A stretch of DNA of 41,766 nt from Acidovorax sp. FJL06 (GCF_003852545.1 NZ_QAJR01000027.1:45138-86903); one strand, 5' to 3'. Positions 22,452 through 31,778 are shown, counted from the first letter of the stretch. Translations and numbers: made by a program. Notes: a model not told the origin generated them from the letters alone.

Positions 22452-23585
22452 ATGATCGAACTAGAAAAACTCAACGAATTCACCGAAAGCCATGGTGCCT
22501 TGCGCACCGGCAAGGGGCTGGTGTCGGGCGTGATTGCGCTCACGCTGGCCATCCTGTGTTTTCTGGGCGTGCTGGCCTTTCACTTCCCTGAGTACCTGAC
22601 CACGCCGCAGCTGCGCAAGAGCTATGACGTGTCGGTGATCCGCACCCTCATGCTGGCGGCCATGGCGATTGCGGGGGGCATCTCGCTGGTCAACATCCTG
22701 TTCAACCGCGCGCGCTGGCTGGCCGCGTTTGCCTTTGCCATGGTTGTGCTGACCGCCCTGCTGGGTGGGCACAAGGTCGAGGTGGACCCCAACTTCCCCG
22801 ACAACACGCCCTACATCGGACTCGATTGGTTCATCCTGGACCTGCTGGGCAGCTCGCTGATCTTCATCTTCATCGAGAAACTGTTCGCGCTGCGCAAGGA
22901 CCAGCCCATCTTCCGCGCCGAGTGGCAGACCGACTTCCACCACTTCATCGTGAACCACATGGTGGTGGGCTTCGTGCTGCTGGCCACCAACCTCATCGTG
23001 CACAGGTTCTTCGGCTGGGCGGCCAGCGACGGCATCCGCGGCTGGGTGCAAGGCCTGAACTTCTGGGTGGCGCTGTTCCTCATCGTGCTGGTGGCCGACC
23101 TGGTGCAGTACTGGACGCACCGCGCCTACCACGAGGTGCCCCTGCTGTGGCGCCTGCACGCCGTGCACCACAGCGTGAAAAGCATGGACTGGATGGCCGG
23201 CTCGCGCCAGCACATCCTGGAGCTGCTGATCACCCGCACGCTGGTGCTAGCGCCCATCTACGTGCTGGGTTTCAGCAAGGAAGTGATCGATGCCTACATC
23301 GTCATCGTGGGCTTCCAGGCCGTGTTCAACCATGCCAACGTGAGCGTGCGCCTGGGGCCGCTGCGCTACGTGCTGGTCACGCCCAACTTCCACCACTGGC
23401 ACCACAGCCAGGACCAGGAGGCGCTGGACAAGAACTACGCCGCGCACTTTGCCTTCCTGGACTACCTGTTCGGCACCGCCGTGAAAAGCACCAAGCTCTG
23501 GCCCGAACACTACGGCGTGCTGGGCGACTACGTGCCCAACGGGTTCATCAAGCAGTTCAAGTTTCCGTTCACCTGGAAGGGCTGA
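22452..23585 (+). CDS. Sterol desaturase / fatty acid hydroxylase family membrane protein
   Basis: This is an integral membrane di-iron oxygenase of the fatty-acid-hydroxylase superfamily. The 377-aa product has several hydrophobic segments (about 25-45, 65-85, 95-110, 130-150, 175-195, 205-220) and the three histidine clusters: HRAYH near 221, HAVHH near 236, and HHWHH near 314. Hydroxylates or desaturates a lipid tail; the true substrate cannot be told from sequence. The ATG at 22452 is preceded by AAGGAGG at ideal spacing. No clear operon partner; the divergent thioesterase hints at lipid metabolism. Confidence 0.9.
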   Translation: MIELEKLNEFTESHGALRTGKGLVSGVIALTLAILCFLGVLAFHFPEYLTTPQLRKSYDVSVIRTLMLAAMAIAGGISLVNILFNRARWLAAFAFAMVVLTALLGGHKVEVDPNFPDNTPYIGLDWFILDLLGSSLIFIFIEKLFALRKDQPIFRAEWQTDFHHFIVNHMVVGFVLLATNLIVHRFFGWAASDGIRGWVQGLNFWVALFLIVLVADLVQYWTHRAYHEVPLLWRLHAVHHSVKSMDWMAGSRQHILELLITRTLVLAPIYVLGFSKEVIDAYIVIVGFQAVFNHANVSVRLGPLRYVLVTPNFHHWHHSQDQEALDKNYAAHFAFLDYLFGTAVKSTKLWPEHYGVLGDYVPNGFIKQFKFPFTWKG

Positions 23586-23617
23586 ACACCGGAGTCCCAT
23601 GCAGCCGGCCTCGTCGG

Positions 23618-24100
23618 CTACAGCGCGCTGAGCTCCTCCTCCAATGCCCTGAGTTCGTCGCGCAGCTCCTGGGTGCGGGCCTCGCACGCAGCCCGGTCCT
23701 TGGCGGTGGCGGCCGCGCGGTCTTGCGCGAACAGCGTGCCCGGTGCAATGGTGCTGCGCCGCAGCGGGCCGGACTGGGTTGTCACCTCGGCGGGCTGCGC
23801 CGCGCATTCCCGCTGATTGCGCTCGACGGCCGCGCGCGCCTGGGGCACGCCCTGGGATTGCAGGTAATGCTTGCGCTGCCAGGCGGCGCCAAACACCCCC
23901 TCCTTCGCGGTGGAGGCACTGGGCGGGATGGGCGTCGCGCCCTGCACGGCAGGCCGCACCTCGATCTTCTCGCCCTCGCCCGCACAGGGCGCGTCCTGGA
24001 ACGACACCTTGCCATCGGCGTCCGTGCATTTGTTGATGGCCCAGGCCGGGGCCAGAAAGCCCAGCGCCAGGGCGCAGGCGGCAAAGCGGATCGGAGTCAT
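23618..24100 (-). CDS. DUF4124-containing exported protein
   Basis: Function unknown. The 160-aa product has a signal peptide (MTPIRFAACALALGFLAPAWA) and, directly after it, a DUF4124 domain (INKCTDADGKVSFQDAPCAG..., about 22-50), a short envelope-associated domain with two conserved cysteines. The rest is a charged helical tail with QSQG..QARAAVERNQRECAAQP and a C-terminal coiled coil rich in Glu/Arg/Leu. The ATG at 24100 places the signal peptide at the N-terminus. A decayed relative of the tail lies at 28021-28151. Confidence 0.82.
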   Translation of the reverse strand: MTPIRFAACALALGFLAPAWAINKCTDADGKVSFQDAPCAGEGEKIEVRPAVQGATPIPPSASTAKEGVFGAAWQRKHYLQSQGVPQARAAVERNQRECAAQPAEVTTQSGPLRRSTIAPGTLFAQDRAAATAKDRAACEARTQELRDELRALEEELSAL

Positions 24101-24313
24101 GGAGCGGTCCTCGGCGGATGGATGGCGCATGCTACCGCGCCCTGCTCGCCCTGCCGCCTGGGGCCTGGCGGAACGGCGGCTCGGCCCGTCCCTCCGCGCA
24201 TGTCCCCCATTTGACGCGCCCCCGGTACAAACCCGGTGCATCGGCAGCCCGCCCCGCTCCTACCATCGCCGCACTTTGTGGCCATGGTGGCCGCTGCCAG
24301 GAGACGCTGTTTG

Positions 24314-25495
24314 ATGAAAGCCCATGTTGCATTGCCCCCCACCAGCCCACAGGCTCCCCAGGCGCGCCGCCGCAGCGTGGTGCTGGCACTCGCAGGCGGC
24401 GTGGCCCTTGCGGGCCTGCCCGCCCAGGCGCAACCTGCGGCCGCAGGCAAGGGCGACATCCTCATTGGCCGCACCACGGCCTTGTCGGGCGGCATGGCGC
24501 CCTTTCTGGAGCCCATCCACGAAGGCCAGGACGCTGCCATCGACGACGCCAACGCCAAAGGCGGCATTGGGGGCCGCAAGATCCGCCTGGTGTCGCTGGA
24601 CGACGGCTTCGACCCGCGCCGCGCGCTGGAAAACACCCGGCAACTGAGCGAAAAAGACGGCGTGCTGGCCCTGTTCGGCGTGGCGGGCACGTCGCAGGTG
24701 ATGGCACTGCTGCCCTATCTCGCGCAGGCCAAACTGCCGCTGATCGGGGTCTACACCGGCAGCCCGGCCATCCGCGCGCAGCAGCACCCCTACCTGTTCA
24801 CCACCCGCGCCAGCTATGCCGACGAGCTGGTGAAGATCGTGCGCAACCTGGTGGCCGTACAAAGCTCGCGCATTGCGGTCGCCTACGAGAACAACGACTT
24901 CGGCAAGCTGCTGCTGCCGCTGGTCGAAAAGACCATTGCAGCCGAGGGCGCCACGCTGGCCGGCACGCATGCGCTGGCCTCCAGCGGAGAAGACGCCACC
25001 GATGCCGCCAAGGCCCTGGCGACCCACAAGCCCACGGCCGTGCTGCTGGTGGCCGCGGGCCCGCCCGTGGTGGCCTATGTGCGGGCCAACCGGGCCCACC
25101 TGGGTGTGCCGGTCTACACCCTGTCGCTGGGCGCGGGCACGGCCGTGCTCAAGGCGCTGGGGGACGACGCACGCGGCCTGGCCGTGGCACGCACCGGCCC
25201 GCCGCCCAACAAACCCACGATGGCACTCACGCGGGACTTCCAGGCGTCCATGAAACGCCGCGACAAACCCGTGGACTACGACCGCTACACCGGCTACATG
25301 GACGCGCGCGTACTCATCGAAGGCCTGCGCGCCGCCGGGCCCGGCGTCACACGGGCCAGCCTCGCCCAGGCCATGGAAAGCCTGGGCGCCCTGGACCTGG
25401 GCGGCTTTGGCTACCAGTTCAGCGCGCAGAACCACCATGGCTCCAACTACGTGGACATCGCCGTGGTGGGGTCTGGCGGGGTGTACCGGCAGTAG
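24314..25495 (+). CDS. ABC transporter periplasmic substrate-binding protein, branched-chain amino acid type (Peripla_BP_6)
   Basis: This is a type I periplasmic binding protein of the LivK-like family. The 393-aa product has a signal peptide with a twin-arginine-like run (QARRRSVVLALAGGVALAG, cleavage after AQA near residue 40), then ILIGRTTALSGGMAPFLEPIHEGQDAAIDDANAKGGIGGRKI-type N-terminal lobe sequence and the ligand-site regions FGVAGTSQ and IGVYTGSPA. No permease or ATPase genes are next to it, so it is an orphan receptor that could serve a transporter elsewhere or a sensor. A GGAG is found 10 bases before the ATG, a little far. Ligand cannot be assigned; aromatic or amino acids are common in the family. 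Confidence 0.88.
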   Translation: MKAHVALPPTSPQAPQARRRSVVLALAGGVALAGLPAQAQPAAAGKGDILIGRTTALSGGMAPFLEPIHEGQDAAIDDANAKGGIGGRKIRLVSLDDGFDPRRALENTRQLSEKDGVLALFGVAGTSQVMALLPYLAQAKLPLIGVYTGSPAIRAQQHPYLFTTRASYADELVKIVRNLVAVQSSRIAVAYENNDFGKLLLPLVEKTIAAEGATLAGTHALASSGEDATDAAKALATHKPTAVLLVAAGPPVVAYVRANRAHLGVPVYTLSLGAGTAVLKALGDDARGLAVARTGPPPNKPTMALTRDFQASMKRRDKPVDYDRYTGYMDARVLIEGLRAAGPGVTRASLAQAMESLGALDLGGFGYQFSAQNHHGSNYVDIAVVGSGGVYRQ

Positions 25496-25645
25496 GGACG
25501 CACCTGCGCGCCCCTCCGGGCTGCGCAGCATGCCGTCCAGCGCCCCACATGGCCTCGCCGTGCAGCGCCGGCCAGCACCTCGCCATGCACCGGCCCGTTG
25601 TGCGATGGCGACAAAACGGCAGGGATTGTCCTTTTGCATCGATTT

Positions 25646-25679
25646 GCAATTAACAATCATTCCCATTCGCGTTTACAAT
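25646..25679 (+). promoter_or_regulatory. Fur-controlled promoter of the TonB-dependent receptor
   Basis: A candidate -35 TTAACA (25650-25655) and -10 TACAAT (25674-25679) are 18 bases apart. Lying over them is a Fur-box-like stretch, TTAACAATCATTCCCATT, in which AATCATTCCCATT resembles the ATNATTNNCATT arm of Fur sites. Iron-replete repression is therefore expected. Confidence 0.65.
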
Positions 25680-25767
25680 TTTTACGATTGTTCCCAGCCA
25701 GCCGTGCATCCCGTAGGAAAAGCGCTGCAAGCCAGCCCGCCACCGCTTTTCCCTCTGGAGCCCGTCC

Positions 25768-27969
25768 ATGTCCGCACCCCGCAGGCGCCTTGTCTGTGCC
25801 GTTCATCCCCTGGCCATCGCTGCCGCCCTGGCCGCCAACCTGGCGGGCGCCGCCTGGGCCCAGCAGCCCGCAGCCACAGACACCCCTTCGGCCACCACCA
25901 CCGACCAGGTCGTGGCGCCCAAGGCACTCGACAGCGTCACCGTGTCGGGCGCGCGTGAAAGCGCATCCACCCGGCTGCAGCTCACGGCGCGTGAAACGCC
26001 GCAGTCGGTCAGCACCGTGAACCGTGCGCAGATCGAGCGCCAGTCGCTCACCAGCATCGACGCCGTGCTGCGCAACGTGAACGGCATTGCCGTGAGCTTC
26101 TACGACACGCAGCGCCCGCTGTACTACGCGCGGGGCTTTCAGATCACCGACTTCCAGACCGATGGCCTGCCCAGCTACAGCAGCAGCACCAACCAGGAGT
26201 TCGACACCGCGCTGTACGAGCGCATCGACATCGTGCGCGGCGCCAATGGCATCCAGACCGGTGTGGGCGTGCCCTCGGCCACGATCAACATGGTCCGCAA
26301 GCGCCCACAGCGCGAGTTCGCGGCGTCCGTCGCGCTCACCGCCGGCTCGTGGAACCTGTACCGGGGCGAGCTGGACATCAACGCGCCGCTCAACAGCGAC
26401 GGCAGCGTGCGCAGCCGCCTGGTGGTGGCCCCGCAGAAGAAGGACAGCTTCCGCGACCGCTACTCCGAAGACAAGACCGCCCTGCTCGCGGCGGTGGAGG
26501 CCGACATCGGCACCGCCACCGTGGTGTCGGTGGGCTACCAGCGCCAGTCCAACGACCCCCAGGCGCCCATCTGGGGCACCATCCCGCGCTTTGCCACCAC
26601 GGGCGCGCCGATTGACCTGCCGATCTCCACCAGCTTCTCGCCCCCATGGACGCGCTGGGAGCGCACCTCGGGCACGCTCTACGCGACGCTGGAGCACCAG
26701 CTGAACGACGACTGGAGCCTGAAGGCCGCGCTGAACCACACCGAGGGCGACACCTTCCGCCTGAGCACCTACGGCTACGGCGCCACCACCGCCAAGGCGC
26801 CCTTCATCAACCCGGTGACGGGCGCGGGCACCACGCTGTATGCCGCCGTCAGCGGCGGCAGCGAAAAGCAGGACACGGTGGACGCCTACCTGTCAGGCAA
26901 GTTCGAGCTGGGCGGCCGCAAGCACGACCTGGTGGTGGGCATGAGCTCCACCCGCACCGCCACGCGCACCGATGGCTACACCTCGGTGGCGGGCTGGAGC
27001 TATGTGATCCCCAACATCTACACCTGGGACGGCAATGCGCCTGCGCCCACATACTCCAAGACCGGCGCCTGGCGCACACAGATCACGCAGCAGACGGGCC
27101 TGTTCGCCTCGGCACGCTGGCGCGTGACCGACCCGCTGTCGGTGCTCACCGGCCTGCGCCTGACAGACTGGCACCGCCACTCCGACACCTACGGCACCAC
27201 CGGCACGTATGCGGGCCGCTCGGCCATCCAGGACGAGAACCGCAAGGCCACGCCCTATGTGGGCGCGGTATATGACATCACGCCCACGCTGTCGGCCTAT
27301 GCCAGCTACGCACGCATCTTCAACCCGCAGAACTACAAGGACCGCAGCAACCAGCCGCTGTCGCCCGTCATTGGCAGCAATGCCGAGGCCGGCCTCAAGG
27401 CGGAGCTGTTCGAGCGCCGCATCCAGGCGCACTTTGCAGTGTTCCAAACGAAGCAGGACAACTACGGCGTGCGCGACAGCGCCATCACCACCCCGCTGCC
27501 CGACGGCACCCTGCCCTACGTGGCCGTGAACGGCACCCAATCCACCGGCTTCGAGCTGGAGTTCGCGGGCATGGCCACCCGGCAGTGGCGTGTGAGCGCG
27601 GGCCTCACCCGCGCCAAGGTCACGCGGGCGCCCACCGACCTGATCTACGCCAACATGCCCGACTACCTGCTGCAACTGGGCACGGACTACCAGCTGTCGG
27701 GCGCGCTCGCGCCCCTGTCGGTGGGCGGCAACCTGACCTGGCAAAGCGCCATCGAAGGCTTCAACATCCCGCACCCCAGCGGCACGGTGACGGTGAAGCA
27801 ATCGCCCAAGGCCATCCTCAACCTGCGCGCGTCCTGGCAGTTCAACCCCAAGCTCAGCGCCACGGTGGCCGTGAACAACGTCACCAACCAGAAGTACTGG
27901 GCCAACCTGGACTACGGCAACTATGCGGACCCGCGCAACCTGAGCGTGACCCTGCGCGCGAAGTTCTAG
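25768..27969 (+). CDS. TonB-dependent siderophore receptor
   Basis: This is an outer-membrane ferric-siderophore receptor. The 733-aa product has a signal peptide (to about residue 32, ending AWAQ), a TonB-box region (LDSVTVSGARESAS), a plug domain (about 60-170; TPQSVSTVNRAQIERQSLTSIDAVLRNVNGI is typical of the siderophore subfamily, as is YERIDIVRGANGIQTGVGVPSATINMVRKRP), and a 22-strand barrel ending in ...LSVTLRAKF with terminal Phe. Length is normal. The upstream Fur-box-like promoter fits iron control. No siderophore biosynthesis, FecR-type regulator or periplasmic transport genes are adjacent, so it may use foreign siderophores (inference). Confidence 0.93.
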   Translation: MSAPRRRLVCAVHPLAIAAALAANLAGAAWAQQPAATDTPSATTTDQVVAPKALDSVTVSGARESASTRLQLTARETPQSVSTVNRAQIERQSLTSIDAVLRNVNGIAVSFYDTQRPLYYARGFQITDFQTDGLPSYSSSTNQEFDTALYERIDIVRGANGIQTGVGVPSATINMVRKRPQREFAASVALTAGSWNLYRGELDINAPLNSDGSVRSRLVVAPQKKDSFRDRYSEDKTALLAAVEADIGTATVVSVGYQRQSNDPQAPIWGTIPRFATTGAPIDLPISTSFSPPWTRWERTSGTLYATLEHQLNDDWSLKAALNHTEGDTFRLSTYGYGATTAKAPFINPVTGAGTTLYAAVSGGSEKQDTVDAYLSGKFELGGRKHDLVVGMSSTRTATRTDGYTSVAGWSYVIPNIYTWDGNAPAPTYSKTGAWRTQITQQTGLFASARWRVTDPLSVLTGLRLTDWHRHSDTYGTTGTYAGRSAIQDENRKATPYVGAVYDITPTLSAYASYARIFNPQNYKDRSNQPLSPVIGSNAEAGLKAELFERRIQAHFAVFQTKQDNYGVRDSAITTPLPDGTLPYVAVNGTQSTGFELEFAGMATRQWRVSAGLTRAKVTRAPTDLIYANMPDYLLQLGTDYQLSGALAPLSVGGNLTWQSAIEGFNIPHPSGTVTVKQSPKAILNLRASWQFNPKLSATVAVNNVTNQKYWANLDYGNYADPRNLSVTLRAKF

Positions 27970-28020
27970 GCGGAGGCCGGGGCACTCCGGCCCCGGCAGG
28001 CCCCAGGTAGAGCCTGCCGG

Positions 28021-28151
28021 GTTTCGCCTCCAGCGCCCGCAGCTGCTTGTGCAGCCCCTCGGTGCGCCCCCGGGGGCTCGGCCACGCATTCGCGCTGGTC
28101 GCGTTCGATGGCTGTCCGCGCCCGCGCAATGGCCTGCGACTGCAGGTTAAT
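28021..28151 (-). pseudogene. Remnant of a DUF4124-type gene (C-terminal part only)
   Basis: Read on the minus strand from 28151 the DNA encodes INLQSQAIARARTAIERDQR then ECVAEP, and after a one-base frame change GRTEGLHKQLRALEAKPG. This lines up with the tail of the intact DUF4124 protein at 23618-24100 (YLQSQGVPQARAAVERNQRE... and ...TQELRDELRALEEEL). The N-terminal half, including signal peptide and DUF4124 cysteines, is missing. The remnant abuts and overlaps the stop codon of the 694-aa lipoprotein gene, so that gene appears to have replaced the front of an old DUF4124 gene. Confidence 0.7.
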
Positions 28152-30231
28152 CCGACAGCACCAGTTTCAGCACGCTGTTCTCGCTGCCCACATACAGGCT
28201 GCGCCGGTCGGCCCCGGGCGCCAGGAACTTCACCAGGTTCAGTCCCGCCGGCAACTGCCCGAGCAAGACGCCGCCGGGCGTAGACTCGGCCTGCCCCGCC
28301 AGCAGTTCCAGCCCCTTGGCCTGCGTCCACCGGTGCACGCCGCAGGTGCTGGAAAGAAACACCTCGCCGGGCCGGCCGGGCAGAACGCAGATTTGCTTGA
28401 AGGGTTCCTTGGAAACTGGCAAATTTCGATCTATCTCCAAAGACAACGCGAATCTCTGGATTCCCTGGGTGTCGATGCGCACCAGCTCGGGATGGAACCG
28501 CACAAAGTTGGTGGCGCCATCCAGCTCCACCCGGTTGCACAGCACCCACGACACCTGCGCAGCACCGCCCTCGAAGGCCATGTCCACAATGTCCATGTAC
28601 CAGGGGCGCTGTGCCAGCGAGGGATAAGTCTGGGGCGTGTACAAGGCTTGCGGATCTCCCGCGACGATCGTCACCTGCCCATTGGCATCGATCGTGCCGA
28701 CGAGGGGATTGCCGTTTTCTTTGCTATTGCTGATCGGGTTGACAAACGGCAGATAGCGCTTTGCAAACCACAGCACGCCCATCGTATCGGTGCGCAAGAC
28801 TTGCACGCCCGGGTTGTTCCACCCCCCGGAAGCGAAATGGCTGGAACTGGTCCATGTCTGCCACGCAGACTGGCCATCCCTCGGCGTCCGGACCAATGCG
28901 CTGTTTCGGGCGTCATAGGCGATCAAGTGCCCATAGGCAATGGCCACGCGGTTCCCCCGGGGCTCCAACGACCATGTGCTCACTTGGCCCGAGGCGCTGA
29001 CGGACCTGAGGGCCGGTGCAGGAGCAGCATCTGACGAATTGCCTCGCTGGTTCTCCAGCAAGATCAAGCCGCCAGCCCCATCAGGCAAGGCCTCGACGCC
29101 TCTGAGGAAGCTGAACCGCGCCTGGTTCTGGCCGTCCACCTCGCCTGCATTGGCTCGCACTCCCAGCCATCTGTAGACCACCGTGCTCGGAAGTTCCAAT
29201 CGGCACTCCACGATCTCCGTCCCACTCTCATCCGTGTCGCTGCATGCGACAAACAAGGAGGTTGGAGTCATGTTCGACGGCCCTTGAACCACCGCCACTC
29301 TGCGGCCCCGCACCTTCCACCCTCCCGACAGTGGGCGACCTGACAAATCAAAATGTGCGATGGTGAATTCCCGTGCCCCTTGCTCCCCAGCCAGCGCCCA
29401 ATACGCATCCTGGGCCCCGTAGACCTTCCTCAGCGGAGTCCACTGATCAAAAGGCCACTGGTTGGGAAGGACTCGCCATTGGTAAGCGCCGCCTTCCAGC
29501 ACCAGATCCGCCCATTCATAGGGTTCTGTCGCAAACTTGGTGTAACGCCGCACCCCGCCGGTGGCGGATTCCAGCAGCTGACTCCCCCGGGGGAGGGGCA
29601 AAAGGGTTTTTACGGCTCCATCGGTCCCGAGGGTACGCAACACCGGTTGGTAGCGGGGGCCTGTATCAATGAAGTACACGAGCCCGTCCTGGGCCAGCAA
29701 GGGTGAATCGAACCGGAAGACGGAAGCACGCGCACCGACTCCATCCACCAGCGCGGTGTCCGACCCACCGCCCGCCAGGAGGACAGGCGTTTCCCCCTGC
29801 AAATAATGAACACTCCCGGCTCCCGTTTCCACAAGGTAACGGCCCAGGGCGTCAAACAAATAGCCACGAAAAGACCAGGGATACGTCCGGGCAAACGACG
29901 ACGCCCCCAGCCGGCTTCTGCGCCCCACACGGCAGTCCCAACCGTACAGGCCAACGAACTGAAGGTCACCCTGGGCGTTGAACGCAGGCCCCGTCAAATC
30001 TGCGGGCAAACGCGCCATGGCGCCTTGCTGCAATGCGAACCCGCCACCGCCCAAGGCGCCGGCCACCATTTCCAGGGTGCCGGCTTTGGCGGGCGGCTCC
30101 ACTGCGGGCTCGCCACCCCCGCCCCCTCCACCGCCACAGCCGCCCACACCGGAGGCCGCGGCCGCCAAGCCCCATTGACCAAACCGGCGACGCGTGATGG
30201 CTTGTGCTTTGGTATCGAATCCAGACGTCAT
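28147..30231 (-). CDS. Predicted lipoprotein of unknown function, possible beta-propeller
   Basis: I do not recognise this protein. The 694-aa product opens with a twin-arginine-like signal (AITRRRFGQWGLAAAASG) ending in a lipobox VGGC at about residues 29-32, followed directly by a run of about eight glycines and a PAVEPPAK spacer, as in envelope lipoproteins. The remainder consists of repeated short units with phrases such as GLYGWD, VHYLQGETPVLLAGG, GLVYFIDTG and VGTIDANGQVTIVAGDPQALY that recall NHL/beta-propeller blades. GGAAGGAG lies 9 bases before the ATG. Base composition is clearly lower in GC than its neighbours (near 55-58 % in parts by eye), suggesting transfer. It borders a gene remnant at its 3' end and a divergent flavoprotein gene. 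Confidence 0.75.
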   Translation of the reverse strand: MTSGFDTKAQAITRRRFGQWGLAAAASGVGGCGGGGGGGGEPAVEPPAKAGTLEMVAGALGGGGFALQQGAMARLPADLTGPAFNAQGDLQFVGLYGWDCRVGRRSRLGASSFARTYPWSFRGYLFDALGRYLVETGAGSVHYLQGETPVLLAGGGSDTALVDGVGARASVFRFDSPLLAQDGLVYFIDTGPRYQPVLRTLGTDGAVKTLLPLPRGSQLLESATGGVRRYTKFATEPYEWADLVLEGGAYQWRVLPNQWPFDQWTPLRKVYGAQDAYWALAGEQGAREFTIAHFDLSGRPLSGGWKVRGRRVAVVQGPSNMTPTSLFVACSDTDESGTEIVECRLELPSTVVYRWLGVRANAGEVDGQNQARFSFLRGVEALPDGAGGLILLENQRGNSSDAAPAPALRSVSASGQVSTWSLEPRGNRVAIAYGHLIAYDARNSALVRTPRDGQSAWQTWTSSSHFASGGWNNPGVQVLRTDTMGVLWFAKRYLPFVNPISNSKENGNPLVGTIDANGQVTIVAGDPQALYTPQTYPSLAQRPWYMDIVDMAFEGGAAQVSWVLCNRVELDGATNFVRFHPELVRIDTQGIQRFALSLEIDRNLPVSKEPFKQICVLPGRPGEVFLSSTCGVHRWTQAKGLELLAGQAESTPGGVLLGQLPAGLNLVKFLAPGADRRSLYVGSENSVLKLVLSD

Positions 30232-30267
30232 GTTCAGGTTCTCCTTCCTTTGAGCAAGCGCCCATTA

Positions 30268-30284
30268 TTGGTGCGTCGCACCAA
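30268..30284. promoter_or_regulatory. 17-nt palindrome upstream of the lipoprotein gene
   Basis: TTGGTGCG-T-CGCACCAA is a perfect dyad with a one-base centre, 37 bases before the lipoprotein start and in the divergent intergenic region. It looks like an operator, but no regulator gene is near. Confidence 0.4.
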
Positions 30285-30424
30285 CGGAACGCTATGGCGG
30301 CACCTCTGTTACCCATAGAAACACAGATGTGCAACGCCCACCGACGGTTGTTTCCGCCGCGACCCATGCGACAAGCATTGACGGCACAATCAGCCTCTTT
30401 TTTGCGCCATCGCATCCGAACGAA

Positions 30425-31678
30425 GTGCCGACGATCCCATTTTTTGACGCCATCATCATCGGCGCCGGCGCTGCCGGCCTGTTCTGTGCAGCCCAGGCGG
30501 GCCAGCGGGGGCTGAAGGTTTTGCTCATCGACCATGCCGACAAGGTGGCGGAGAAGATCCGCATCTCGGGTGGCGGGCGCTGCAACTTCACCAACCGCGA
30601 CCTGGACCCAGCCGCACCCCACAAGCACTTTGTGGGGCAAAACCCGCAGTTCTGCCGCTCGGCGCTGTCGCGCTACACGCCGCAGGATTTCATTGCGCTG
30701 GTGGACAAGCACGGCATCCCCCACCACGAAAAACACAAGGGCCAGCTGTTTGCCGACCGATCGGCCGAGGACATCATTGCCATGCTGCTGGCCGAGTGCG
30801 CGGCGGGCGGGGTGACACACTGGCAGCCTTGTGCGGTAAAAAACATCGCTTTTTTGGCCGCTACCGCGCATCCATCCAGCGCTGGCAGCTATCAAATTGA
30901 TACTGACCGGGGCCCGGTGCAAACGCGCTCACTGGTGATTGCCACGGGCGGGCTGTCGATCCCCAAGATCGGCGCCACGGATTTCGGCTACCGGCTGGCG
31001 CAGCAGTTCCACATCCCGCTGATCGAACGCCGCCCAGGCCTGGTGCCGCTGACCTTTGATGGTGCGGGCTGGGCGCCCTATGCCCAGTTGGCAGGGCTGG
31101 CGCTGCCGGTGCAGATCAGCACGGGTGCCAAAAAGGCGCGCATGGCGTTTGACGAAGACCTGCTGTTCACCCACCGGGGCCTGTCGGGCCCGGCGGTGCT
31201 GCAGATTTCGAGCTACTGGCAGGAGGGCACGCCCCTGGCCATCAACCTCGCGCCCACGGTCGATCTGCCCGCTGCGCTGGCGCAGGGCAAGGCCCGTTCG
31301 CGCAAGCTGATTGCCAACGAACTGGCCACCTTGGTGCCCAGCCGCCTGGCCGATGCCTGGGCGGGTCGCGAGGCGGATTGGCAGCGCCCCATCAACGAGG
31401 CCAGCGACAAGGCCTTGGCGCGCCTGGCCGAGCAACTGGGGCGCTGGGAGCTGACGCCCACGGGCACCGAGGGCTACAAGAAGGCCGAGGTGACGCTGGG
31501 TGGCGTGGAGACCAAGGCGCTGTCGCAGCAGACCATGGAGTGCAAGGCCCAGCCGGGGCTGTACTTCATTGGCGAAGTGGTGGACGTGACGGGCTGGCTG
31601 GGGGGCTACAACTTCCAGTGGGCCTGGGCCAGCGCGCATGCGTGTGCGCAGGCGCTGCCGCTGGCCGGTGGTGCATGA
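30425..31678 (+). CDS. NAD(P)/FAD-dependent oxidoreductase, BaiN/HI0933 (RdsA) family
   Basis: This is a flavoprotein of the HI0933-like family, whose members carry FAD and an unusual inserted domain; one group acts on bile-acid derivatives and most are uncharacterised. The product (417 aa from a GTG at 30425) starts with the FAD-binding GAGAAG (about 13-18), has ISGGGRCNFTNRD (about 49-61), VIATGGLSIPKIGATDFGY (about 173-191) and a C-terminal GYNFQWAWASAHACA, all family hallmarks. No ATG lies near the conserved N-terminus; an upstream GTG at 30329 would add 32 unlike residues. Ribosome site is weak. Within the frame, at 30855-30905, is a copy of a dispersed repeat (AGCGCTGGCAGCTATCAAAT). Confidence 0.88.
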   Translation: MPTIPFFDAIIIGAGAAGLFCAAQAGQRGLKVLLIDHADKVAEKIRISGGGRCNFTNRDLDPAAPHKHFVGQNPQFCRSALSRYTPQDFIALVDKHGIPHHEKHKGQLFADRSAEDIIAMLLAECAAGGVTHWQPCAVKNIAFLAATAHPSSAGSYQIDTDRGPVQTRSLVIATGGLSIPKIGATDFGYRLAQQFHIPLIERRPGLVPLTFDGAGWAPYAQLAGLALPVQISTGAKKARMAFDEDLLFTHRGLSGPAVLQISSYWQEGTPLAINLAPTVDLPAALAQGKARSRKLIANELATLVPSRLADAWAGREADWQRPINEASDKALARLAEQLGRWELTPTGTEGYKKAEVTLGGVETKALSQQTMECKAQPGLYFIGEVVDVTGWLGGYNFQWAWASAHACAQALPLAGGA

Positions 31679-31778
31679 CGCATCACTGAAGCGGAAGACG
31701 CCGCCAGAACAACGCACCTACACTCGGGCCAGCCCACCGGGCTTTCACCCTCGGCGTCTTTTTCATCAGGGGACCGGC

